Assembly: GCA_039186435.1 (NCBI GenBank)
Contig: JBCDAA010000007.1
Span: forward strand, 1 to 55,984
Direction of reading: 5' to 3'
Length of the DNA: 55,984 bases
Source: JALVDI01 sp039186435
Lineage (GTDB): Bacteria; Myxococcota_A; Polyangia; Polyangiales; Houyiibacteriaceae
A program made the position numbers and the translations under genes. Position 1 is the stretch's first letter. Each line of letters starts with the position of its first letter. This document shows, piece by piece, positions 49,260-55,984 of the stretch. The notes beneath the pieces are model-generated. The model was not told where the DNA came from. It did no database searches and worked only from the letters and a program-made list of their open reading frames with translations.

Positions 49260-49859
49260 ATGGCGAAGCTAACGCCGTCGCAGCGCGCCTATATCAAGAA
49301 GCGCTCGAAGTACGAGGAGCCGGGGCCGGATGAGCTCGACGAAGAGCTGAACATCGTCCCCTTCCTCGACATCGTCGTGAACCTCATCATGTTCCTCTTG
49401 ATGGTCACGAGTACGATCGCGTTCTACGCGCAGGTCGAGGCATCGCTGCCGACGTACTCGCGCGGTGGTGTCGGTCGACGATCGGCGGATGAGCAGCAGC
49501 TGAACCTCAACGTCACCGTGACCGACACGGGAGTGATCGTTTCAGGGGCGGCGGGCAAGCTCGCGCCGGGCTGTGAAACGACGGCGAGCGGGCGCGTGAT
49601 GACGGTTCCCCAGCAGAACGGTCGCTACAACTGGGAAGCGCTTCGCGCGTGCATCGCGAAGGTGAAGCGCGAGTTCCCGGACGAGATCAAGGTGACGGTG
49701 AGCGCGGATCCGCTGGTCGAGTACCGCAACCTCATCAACGCGATGGACGCGGTGCGTGCCCCTGACGAACCCGATCCCCCCTGCGAGCGCGATGACGACG
49801 GTCTTTGGTCGGGCGATTGTTATTTCCCTGAAGTCCTGCTGAGCGCAGGTGTTCGCTAA
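49260..49859 (+). CDS. ExbD/TolR family protein with extended periplasmic domain
   Basis: A 199-aa protein. The N-terminal basic segment precedes ELNIVPFLDIVVNLIMFLLMVTS, the span with the conserved Asp. The periplasmic domain (LNLNVTVTDTGVIVSGAAGK, EIKVTVSADPLVEYRNLINAMDAV) is ExbD-like but carries Cys pairs (GCETTA, ACIAK) and a Cys-containing end (PPCERDDDGLWSGDCYFPEVLLS), suggesting disulphides. It lies 20 bp after ExbB and 11 bp before the next ExbD. Confidence 0.9.
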   Translation: MAKLTPSQRAYIKKRSKYEEPGPDELDEELNIVPFLDIVVNLIMFLLMVTSTIAFYAQVEASLPTYSRGGVGRRSADEQQLNLNVTVTDTGVIVSGAAGKLAPGCETTASGRVMTVPQQNGRYNWEALRACIAKVKREFPDEIKVTVSADPLVEYRNLINAMDAVRAPDEPDPPCERDDDGLWSGDCYFPEVLLSAGVR

Positions 49860-49870
49860 CGGAGGAAGCG

Positions 49871-50446
49871 ATGGCTGAAGAAGAAAAAGCCTCGATGGCC
49901 ACCGTGAAGCGGATCATCCGCCGGAAGATGAAGCATCATCCGGAGCCGGAAGGTCACGGCCTCAACATCTATCCGATGATGGACATGATGACGATTCTCC
50001 TCGTCTTCATGGTCATGCAGTTCGCGTCTTCCTCAGCCGCAGCGATCACCCAGAGCGACGAGCTGCGCATTCCGTACTCGACATCGACCCAGGAGATGGG
50101 CGAATCGACCCCGATTCAGATCTCCCGCAGCGGGATCATTGTCGATGGCGAGCCGATCGTGGAGCTCCGCAACGGCCAGGTGGACCCCTCGCACAAGCAG
50201 GGCGGTGGCACCGGCTTTTTGATCATGCCCCTCTTTCGCGAGATGGGCCGCATTCGCGATCTTCAGAAGATGATCGCGGCGCAGAACCCGCGGCGTCCCT
50301 TCAAGGGTGAAGTGCAGATCGTCGCGGACGAGCGGACCCCGTTCCGAACGATCGCGGAAGTTGTCTACACGTTGGGTCAGACCGAGTTTAAAAACATTCG
50401 GTTCGTGACCAACAAGACGACGGCCCTCGGCGGCGGTAGCAACTGA
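49871..50446 (+). CDS. ExbD/TolR family protein, third gene of plus operon
   Basis: A 191-aa protein with Shine-Dalgarno GGAGG. A Lys/Arg-rich N terminus precedes LNIYPMMDMMTILLVFMVMQFASS, the span with Asp in a Y-P-M-M-D variant of the usual V-P-x-x-D. The periplasmic core contains QIVADERTPFRTIAEVVYTLGQTEFKNIRFVTNKTT. It forms with its neighbours a TolQ-TolR-TolR set. The regulator gene begins 13 bp downstream and is probably co-transcribed. Confidence 0.9.
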   Translation: MAEEEKASMATVKRIIRRKMKHHPEPEGHGLNIYPMMDMMTILLVFMVMQFASSSAAAITQSDELRIPYSTSTQEMGESTPIQISRSGIIVDGEPIVELRNGQVDPSHKQGGGTGFLIMPLFREMGRIRDLQKMIAAQNPRRPFKGEVQIVADERTPFRTIAEVVYTLGQTEFKNIRFVTNKTTALGGGSN

Positions 50447-50459
50447 TCCCGACCACCTG

Positions 50460-52892
50460 GTGGATCCTCAGGTCGCGCCGGATCGGCTCTTTCACGGCCT
50501 ACCGGTAAACCTTCGGCCTGGTCTCTCGCGCCTTTTCGGGCGCGCAGCACTCCTGCGCGAGATTCGTTCGCTGGTCCACAAGGGATCACGCCTCATCACC
50601 CTCACTGGGCTCCCCGGCGTGGGAAAGTCGCGACTGGCGTACGAGTGCGTCAGGCAGATCGGTCGAAGCGCGATCCACTTGGTGGAGCTCGATGGATGTG
50701 AGTCGCTCGACGCGATCGAACGTCGGGTGCGTGAGACGCTTCGCTGGGGAGACGACGATTCCCTCCTTTGGCGAGCCGAGGGAGTGGTCGTCCTCGACGG
50801 CTGCCCCGAGCCGATCGCTTCGAGGTTGGTGGACTGGTGGAAGCACTCGCAGCTCACCTTTCTTGCGACTGCGTCGAAGCGGTTCGGGCTCCCCTTCGAA
50901 GCGCCCGTCGCGATTCCGGCGCTTCCGCTTCCCGACTCCCCGGACAATCCGTGTGTGCGCTTGTTTCTGGAGCGCGCGCGGTCGGCCCGAGCGAGCTTTG
51001 ATCCGGCTTCCCAGTGGAACGAGGTGATCGAACTTTGCCATCTGGCCGACGGCATTCCTCGTCATCTTGAGTGGGCCGCCTCGCAGCTTTCGACCTTGTC
51101 ACTCGGGCAGGTCGTCACGGCGATGCGCGATCGACCGCTCGGTGGCGAAGAGCTTGCCGCGCTTTCGGAGGAGCTGCATGAGCACCTCCGCCAGCTCTCG
51201 GTTTTTCCGGTTGGGTTCGACCTCCAGGCCGCGAGAGCGGTCGTTCCGGACTCCGCCGAGGCCACGCAGGAACTCGTCGACCGGACCCTGATCGAGGTCG
51301 CGTTCCCGCCCGATGAGCCGCCCCGATTTCGGGTGCCGCATTTTGTCGCGACACGCCTTGGTGATCCGCCGGACGCAGTACGGATCTCCTACGCCGCTCA
51401 CTTCACAAGCCAGGCTCGCGTAGCGCTCAAGGAGATCGAGGGAAGTTGGGAAGCGCTCCCGTACAGCCTCGAGAATTTCATCACCGCGTATCGAATCAAC
51501 GGTGCGTGGGAACCGTGGCTCCTCGCCGCGGAGCTCGCGATGTTGCAGGGGCGGAGCCGGACGGTCTTGGAGATCGCCGCGGAGGTTCACCGGTTGAACG
51601 GTGAGACCGCCGACGCTCGAGCGAGGATGCACAACCTTTGCGCGAGAGCGTACGCGCGCATGCAGAACCCGGAGCAGGTCTGCCACGAAGCACGCTCTTC
51701 CCTGCGGCTCGCCGAGACGGTCCAAACAAGGGTTCACGGAGCGATTTGGTACGCCTACGGTCTCTTTCGATCCGGCCGAGAAGCTGAAGCCGCCGGCGCC
51801 ATGCGAAAGCTCCGGGACGAGACTTCGGACGACGCCCTCCGTTCTGAAATCGATGCGTGGTGGATCCTCACGGCGGTCGACAACACGGGTGTCCCCGAAG
51901 CGGCAGCGCAAACTCATCAAGCGACCCTGCAGCTGAAGAAGCTTGGTCGACCTCGAGCTCTCGCCATCGCGTACCGAAACCTTGGAGTGCTCGCGATAGC
52001 GATGAACGACTGGGGCCAAGCGGCGTACGCCCTCGCGGAGGCGAAGGATCTATCGACCCAGCTCGACGACCGAACCGGAGCGACCGTCGCAGGCGCCTAC
52101 CTTGGGCAGGTTGAGGCGACCGAGGGGCGTTTCGACGCGGCCCACGCACTTCTCGAACGCTCCCTTCGCGGTGCCCTTTCGATGGGCATGCACGAACTTG
52201 CGGGTCTTCTCGCGGCCCACTGTGCTGCGGTTGCACTCGCCCTCGACAACACGAGTTCCTTCGACGAGCACCTTGCCCTCGCGAGGAGGATCGTCTCGTC
52301 GGATGCGAAACGCGCGGGGTGCACCCTCGCGTTGGTTGAGCTTCTCAGCGCGCTGGTACAGGGGAGGACCGACGATGCACATTGCTTTGCGAGTGACGTC
52401 GAGCAGCTGGCGTTGCAGATGCCCGCGGTCGAGAGAGAAGGTTGGCGGGCGCTCGTCGCGTATCTCTGGGAACGTCGCACGACGAACTGCGCGGAGCCGG
52501 AGCCGGTCAAGGTGCCGGACATCGCGATGGTTGTGCGCATCGCGCAGGCGTTGGGTCCTCGCCTTGAGGGAGAGACGAATCGGATCGTTCTCGCAGGCGG
52601 GTGGGTGAAGTTCGGCCAAGTTTCGATCGACCTCTCGCGGCGAAGGGCCATGTGGAGGATGCTCTGCGAGCTTGGACGCTTGCGTCAGGTCGGCGCTGCG
52701 CCGGCAACGGTGGAACGGTTGTTCGCCGTCGGTTGGCCAGGCGAGAAGGCGCACCCGGAAGCGGCTGCGAAGCGCGTCTACACCGGGATTTGGAGCCTTC
52801 GGAAAATGGGGCTGGCTCCCGTGCTGGAGCGATTTGCGGACGGGTATCGAATTGTTCCGTCCTGGGATGTGGACACGACGGATCCGATTTGA
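50460..52892 (+). CDS. STAND-type ATPase regulator with TPR region and C-terminal winged helix
   Basis: An 810-aa protein; GTG start at 50460. LITLTGLPGVGKSRLAYE (46-63) is the Walker A of an NB-ARC/AAA-type NTPase and EGVVVLDGCPEP (about 106-117) its Walker B. A winged-helix/helical region follows to about 330, then a long TPR solenoid (about 340-690, e.g. ALAIAYRNLGVLAIAMNDWGQAAYALAEA). The last 100 residues (GQVSIDLSRRRAMWRMLCELGRLR, TVERLFAVGWPGEKAHPEAAAKRVYTGIWSLRKMGLAPVLERFADGYRIV) look like an OmpR-type winged helix, so DNA binding would be at the C terminus, the reverse of AfsR/MalT layouts known to me. It probably senses a ligand via TPRs and controls the adjacent ExbBDD operon. Confidence 0.8.
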   Translation: MDPQVAPDRLFHGLPVNLRPGLSRLFGRAALLREIRSLVHKGSRLITLTGLPGVGKSRLAYECVRQIGRSAIHLVELDGCESLDAIERRVRETLRWGDDDSLLWRAEGVVVLDGCPEPIASRLVDWWKHSQLTFLATASKRFGLPFEAPVAIPALPLPDSPDNPCVRLFLERARSARASFDPASQWNEVIELCHLADGIPRHLEWAASQLSTLSLGQVVTAMRDRPLGGEELAALSEELHEHLRQLSVFPVGFDLQAARAVVPDSAEATQELVDRTLIEVAFPPDEPPRFRVPHFVATRLGDPPDAVRISYAAHFTSQARVALKEIEGSWEALPYSLENFITAYRINGAWEPWLLAAELAMLQGRSRTVLEIAAEVHRLNGETADARARMHNLCARAYARMQNPEQVCHEARSSLRLAETVQTRVHGAIWYAYGLFRSGREAEAAGAMRKLRDETSDDALRSEIDAWWILTAVDNTGVPEAAAQTHQATLQLKKLGRPRALAIAYRNLGVLAIAMNDWGQAAYALAEAKDLSTQLDDRTGATVAGAYLGQVEATEGRFDAAHALLERSLRGALSMGMHELAGLLAAHCAAVALALDNTSSFDEHLALARRIVSSDAKRAGCTLALVELLSALVQGRTDDAHCFASDVEQLALQMPAVEREGWRALVAYLWERRTTNCAEPEPVKVPDIAMVVRIAQALGPRLEGETNRIVLAGGWVKFGQVSIDLSRRRAMWRMLCELGRLRQVGAAPATVERLFAVGWPGEKAHPEAAAKRVYTGIWSLRKMGLAPVLERFADGYRIVPSWDVDTTDPI

Positions 52893-52937
52893 GGTTCTTT
52901 GAGATGCGCTCTCGGCCGCAAAACGTAGGTTTTTCGC

Positions 52938-54017
52938 GTGAAACGCACTGCTCTCTTCGTTTGCCTCGTTGCGGGCTGCTCCGGCAGCGACCTTGGTACT
53001 CACACTCAATCGATCGTCGGAGGCACGGAAAGCCTTGGCTTCTTGCCTGCGCAAGAGCGAGCGGTTGTTCGGATCGAAACGCGTGTCGAGAGAGGTGTCC
53101 TTCGCTGCTCCGGTGCCGCAGTTGCAGACCGAGCGATCGTGACTGCCGCCCACTGCGTGGTGAGCAACCACGACGGCTGGAATGCTGGCGAGGAGGCTTT
53201 CGTGCTCGCAAACGGCGAGGCGGTCACCGTCCTGGTTGGCGGCGATTCGTCCGAGCCCGAGTGCACGCTGAGCGTTCGTCAGATTCGTGCGCATCCCCAG
53301 CCTGTGGTTCGGGCGGAGATTGGATTGATCGAGGACGACCTTGCAGTGTTGGAGCTCGCCTCACCCCTCAGCGAGGCCTGCCCGAGCGTGATGCCGGTTT
53401 CGGTTCAAGCACCCGTCGCGGTGAACGAAACGGTCGCCGTTGCGGGGTATGGATTTCGAGATGAGGATCGCCGCGAGCAGGGACTTCGTCAGTGGACGAA
53501 CGCGGTCGTGGACCAATCCGGAAGTAGCGTGATTTTGGCGACGACCGATTCGGGCGCTCTCCTCCTCGAAGGGGACTCGGGAGGTCCGGTGTTGGTGAAC
53601 GCGGACGGAGAACCTCGGCTTGTCGGCGTCATTTCAACATCCGTCGGGTCTCGTTTTTCGGCGACGGAGCTAGGCCATCCCTTTCACCAAGCGTTCTTGG
53701 CCCCGATCCTCGAAGAGTACGCGGCGTGCCCGCCCGATCGCTGCGTCGACGACGGGCTGCTTCGCTGTGTTGACGGGGCCTATGCGTTGGAGTCGTGTCA
53801 CTGTGCAGGCGGTGCCTGCGGCGTACCCGACGCCGGCGTCCCGGATGCTCCAACGGGAGACGCTGGCGTTGACGCCGCGTTCTCTGAAGGAGCGTCGGGC
53901 GGCTGTTCTGTTGCCGCCGCCGGCGATCCCGGCGTGGCTACGCTGGTGGCGTGGCTGTTCTGGCGACGTCGACCGAGGTTGCGTTGGCGTGACGACCCTT
54001 CCCGGACGAGTTCGTGA
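52938..54017 (+). CDS. Trypsin-like serine protease, secreted/surface
   Basis: A 359-aa protein with a signal (MKRTALFVCLVAGC, lipobox-like Cys14) and a short propeptide ending TQSIVGGTE, where I26-V-G-G is the activation-site sequence of chymotrypsin-fold zymogens. The catalytic triad is visible: TAAHC (His72), DDLAVLEL (Asp133/134) and GDSGGPV (Ser214). After the protease domain comes a small Cys-rich region (CPPDRCVDDGLLRCVDGAYALESCHCAGGAC), an Asp/Ala/Gly linker, and a C terminus GGCSVAAAGDPGVATLVAWLFWRRRPRLRWR, MYXO-CTERM-like with a longer basic tail. Its neighbours are also surface proteins. Confidence 0.9.
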   Translation: MKRTALFVCLVAGCSGSDLGTHTQSIVGGTESLGFLPAQERAVVRIETRVERGVLRCSGAAVADRAIVTAAHCVVSNHDGWNAGEEAFVLANGEAVTVLVGGDSSEPECTLSVRQIRAHPQPVVRAEIGLIEDDLAVLELASPLSEACPSVMPVSVQAPVAVNETVAVAGYGFRDEDRREQGLRQWTNAVVDQSGSSVILATTDSGALLLEGDSGGPVLVNADGEPRLVGVISTSVGSRFSATELGHPFHQAFLAPILEEYAACPPDRCVDDGLLRCVDGAYALESCHCAGGACGVPDAGVPDAPTGDAGVDAAFSEGASGGCSVAAAGDPGVATLVAWLFWRRRPRLRWRDDPSRTSS

Positions 54018-54098
54018 CTCGTGCACGGCGCGAATTTATGAGCGTCTGTTAATTATTACAACTGAAGACGAACGTCCTGTTCTGAGGTAGTTTGAGTT

Positions 54099-54782
54099 GT
54101 GCGCATCGTACTTTTCTCTCTGGCCGCTCTCCTCCTCAGCTGCAGTCAATCGAGCGACCGGGAATCTGAGGACGCGTCGGCCGGGCGCGACACTGGTGTC
54201 GATGCGCGCGCCGACATCGAGTGCGAGCGCCTCCTCATCCCGTGTCTCGAAATGGGATGCGAAAACGGCTTCGTTCGCGAAGACGGATGTCCCACGTGTG
54301 AGTGCCTTCCCGATCCTGTTTGCGAGGACTTGCGTTGTTCTGCCGATTGCGCGAACGGGTTTGAGCGCGACGACCGAGAATGCCCAACCTGCACGTGCGA
54401 CGAGGCCCCAGTGCCAGGGTGCGATGCAGTCGAGTGCTCGCTCTCTTGTGTCTATGGGTTTCAGACCGACGCCGCGGGTTGTCCGGCGTGCATGTGCCAG
54501 GAGCCGACGTGTCTTCGCCTCACCGACTGCCCGTTGACGGAGCAGTGCCGGTTTTTCGACGAGCCCGCCGAGTGCTGCCCCGCGGATGAGCGCTGCACCA
54601 CGGGGGCACCACCGTGCGCGGGAATCTGCGTTCCTTTGAGGCTTGCGGATGACCCCGCGTGCATGGACGAGCCCGGCGTTTGCCGAACGCAGCTCCGCTT
54701 CGACTGCACAACGTCGAGATGCGATGAGCCCAGCTGCCCTCCGCCATGCCCCTGTCTTTGCTCAGAACAGCCCGGCGAGTAG
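54099..54782 (+). CDS. Antistasin-like Cys-rich lipoprotein
   Basis: A 227-aa lipoprotein from the GTG at 54099: signal MRIVLFSLAALLLSC (Cys15), short acidic linker, then three Cys modules of antistasin type: CEDLRCSADCANGFERDDRECPTCTC, CDAVECSLSCVYGFQTDAAGCPACMC and a first variant CERLLIPCLEMGCENGFVREDGCPTCEC. The C-terminal part is a further Cys-rich region with no recognised family. Antistasin domains in animals are serine-protease inhibitors, and the gene lies directly after a trypsin-like protease (81 bp), suggesting a protease/inhibitor or protease/substrate pair. That pairing is inference. Confidence 0.8.
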   Translation: MRIVLFSLAALLLSCSQSSDRESEDASAGRDTGVDARADIECERLLIPCLEMGCENGFVREDGCPTCECLPDPVCEDLRCSADCANGFERDDRECPTCTCDEAPVPGCDAVECSLSCVYGFQTDAAGCPACMCQEPTCLRLTDCPLTEQCRFFDEPAECCPADERCTTGAPPCAGICVPLRLADDPACMDEPGVCRTQLRFDCTTSRCDEPSCPPPCPCLCSEQPGE

Positions 54783-54798
54783 GTCGCCGAAGAGATTC

Positions 54799-55984
54799 CT
54801 ATCGGCGATGAAACTCGATTCGGTCGAGCCACTCTTCCGCCATGTTCCGAAGTCGCGGGCGTTCGAGCGCTTCTCGCCAGCGCTGTTCTGATCGCGAGAG
54901 ATCGCCCGTCGCGAAGAGCGTGATGGCGATCATGCGGAGCGCCTCGTCGCGAATGCGTTCGGTCGGGAGGCCCCGGCGCTCGGCTTCTTCAATGGACGGA
55001 AGGGCGAGGTCGTACCTCCCTTGGGCCATGAGCTGGCGCGCTTCGAGGTAGCGACCGAGACCGTCGCCGCGAAACCGATCGATCTCTCGAGCAAGGTGGA
55101 CCGCGACGGTACTGTTGACGCCTCGACCCTGAGGGCCGACGAGAAGGTCTCGGATCAGGCGCTCTTGGGGACCGCCGCTGCCGATGGCGAGGGACTTTAC
55201 CTCCCGCTGGCGAGCGTCTCCGTCCGATTGCGCGCCGCGTAGGAGCTCGCGGTAGGTGTCGAGGGCGCTGGAACGCTGTCCGCGAATCCAGCGGGCGTCG
55301 GCGACTCGTTCTCGCGCTCGCCAGACAAGCGGTGGCGGCGCCCCTTCCACGGCTTCGAGGGCCGCAACCGCCGCGTCGAGGTCGCCCATTCGTGCGAGCG
55401 CGCCGGGTCGCGTGACCAGGGCACTCAGCTCCGCGGGTTCGATGGCCAGCAGCTCGTCGCAGGTGGCGACGACCCGCGCGTGATCGCCTGCCGCAAGGTC
55501 GGCGCCGAGCTCTCGTCGAAGACGCGCCAGCGCGTGCGGGCAGGTGCTCTGAAAGATGCTGGAGCGCGCGAAACGAAGCTCGGCCAGGTCGAGCGCGCCG
55601 GGCGGGAGCACCACCTCGTCGAGCGACGCGCGCCAGGCTGCCTCCAGCGTTTCCATGTCCTCGCCGAGGCTTGCGACGGTGCCACTTCGGTGCATTTCCC
55701 GGACGACCTCCGGACCGCGGGTGTCGAGGAGCCAGCGAACGAAGCTGCCCGCGCCCGTGTACGCCTGCGACGCTGGAAGCGAGAGAAACGAAAGCCCCAT
55801 CAAGTCGTCGAGGCGCGGTAGGCGATCCATTTCTTTGAGCGCGCGGCAGTATTGATGGGGCGTCATCCCGTCCCGCTCGGGCCATTCGATCGCAACCGCG
55901 ATGCCCTCGATGAGACCGGGGTTTGGCAGCCAGCCACCGATGGTTCCGGATACGCGAAAGGGGCCGACCGCCGCGTTTCCAGCG
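54799..55984 (-). CDS. Peptidase MA-like protein with TPR region (5' end cut by right edge)
   Basis: The frame is open to the window edge, so the N terminus is missing; about 394 residues are visible. I extended the reading beyond the ATG at 55866: upstream codons read GNAAVGPFRVSGTIGGWLPNPGLIEGIAVAIEWP, followed by ERDGMTPHQYCRAL. The segment LIEGIAVAIEWPERDGMTPHQYC and AYTGAGSFVRWLLDTRGPEVVREM match the downstream part of peptidase MA (gluzincin) family domains, in which the zinc motif would lie upstream, outside the window. The C-terminal half is TPR-like (VARDYDLALPSIEEAERRGLP-type repeats, ATGDLSRSEQRWREALERP). It is convergent with the antistasin-like gene. Confidence 0.72.
   Translation of the reverse strand, partial: AGNAAVGPFRVSGTIGGWLPNPGLIEGIAVAIEWPERDGMTPHQYCRALKEMDRLPRLDDLMGLSFLSLPASQAYTGAGSFVRWLLDTRGPEVVREMHRSGTVASLGEDMETLEAAWRASLDEVVLPPGALDLAELRFARSSIFQSTCPHALARLRRELGADLAAGDHARVVATCDELLAIEPAELSALVTRPGALARMGDLDAAVAALEAVEGAPPPLVWRARERVADARWIRGQRSSALDTYRELLRGAQSDGDARQREVKSLAIGSGGPQERLIRDLLVGPQGRGVNSTVAVHLAREIDRFRGDGLGRYLEARQLMAQGRYDLALPSIEEAERRGLPTERIRDEALRMIAITLFATGDLSRSEQRWREALERPRLRNMAEEWLDRIEFHRR

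Overview
The window looks like a chromosomal segment of a Myxococcota (Polyangiales/Sandaracinaceae-like) bacterium. This is inferred from several things seen together: high GC, many lipoproteins with Asp/Ala-rich linkers, MYXO-CTERM-like C termini (Cys-Gly/Ser, hydrophobic stretch, Arg cluster), a DUF1592/DUF1552 pair, PEGA-domain kinases, and TolQ-TolR-TolR (ExbB-ExbD-ExbD) loci. No rRNA, tRNA or CRISPR array was seen.

Layout. 0-10.4 kb: the start of a radical SAM gene leaving the left edge; a repeat-filled gap; an Asp-box lipoprotein; an HxlR regulator divergent from a GST / SnoaL-like / tautomerase operon; an SGNH-like lipoprotein divergent from a TIGR02147 regulator plus lipoprotein; then a DUF1592/DUF1588 lipoprotein with a Tat-exported DUF1552 partner. 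Three lipoprotein promoters here share a 19-bp palindrome (YGTATYC-N5-GGATACG), which I read as the operator of a local regulon whose best candidate regulator is the TIGR02147 protein. 10.4-13.9 kb: an FG-GAP/UnbV protein, a DUF4912-like protein and ribF. 13.95-22.6 kb: a four-gene operon with overlapping or 2-nt junctions: PEGA-domain Ser/Thr kinase, two 860-aa TonB-dependent receptors each with an N-terminal TPR region, and a large lipoprotein. 22.7-26.9 kb: a GIDE-like membrane protein, a HEAT-repeat protein, xseB and a PilZ-like acidic protein.

26.9-28.4 kb holds a Y1 (HUH) transposase flanked by inverted copies of a short repeat. Relatives of that repeat (CCAACC-N5-TATTGAC-like) recur at about 0.9, 1.0, 33.9 and 34.0 kb, always between genes, suggesting a REP/RAYT-like family. 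28.4-35.5 kb: a sulfatase-superfamily lipoprotein with Thr in place of the formylglycine Cys, an OmpA-domain outer-membrane protein, and a matrixin-like protease with its partner. 35.6-43.1 kb: a TRAP transporter of the TatT type, interrupted by a 1,010-aa Cys-rich cell-surface protein. 43.1-50.4 kb: two divergent ExbB-ExbD-ExbD loci plus two further ExbD-like genes, an EEP-family hydrolase and a repeat-tailed membrane protein. 50.5-56 kb: a STAND ATPase regulator, a trypsin-like lipoprotein, an antistasin-like Cys-rich lipoprotein and a truncated peptidase-MA/TPR protein.

A second inverted-repeat element family (GAGCGTGATCC ends) has a 150-bp copy at 3.9 kb and a 70-bp copy at 44.1 kb. The overall theme is cell-envelope biology: energised outer-membrane functions, surface proteins and their regulators.
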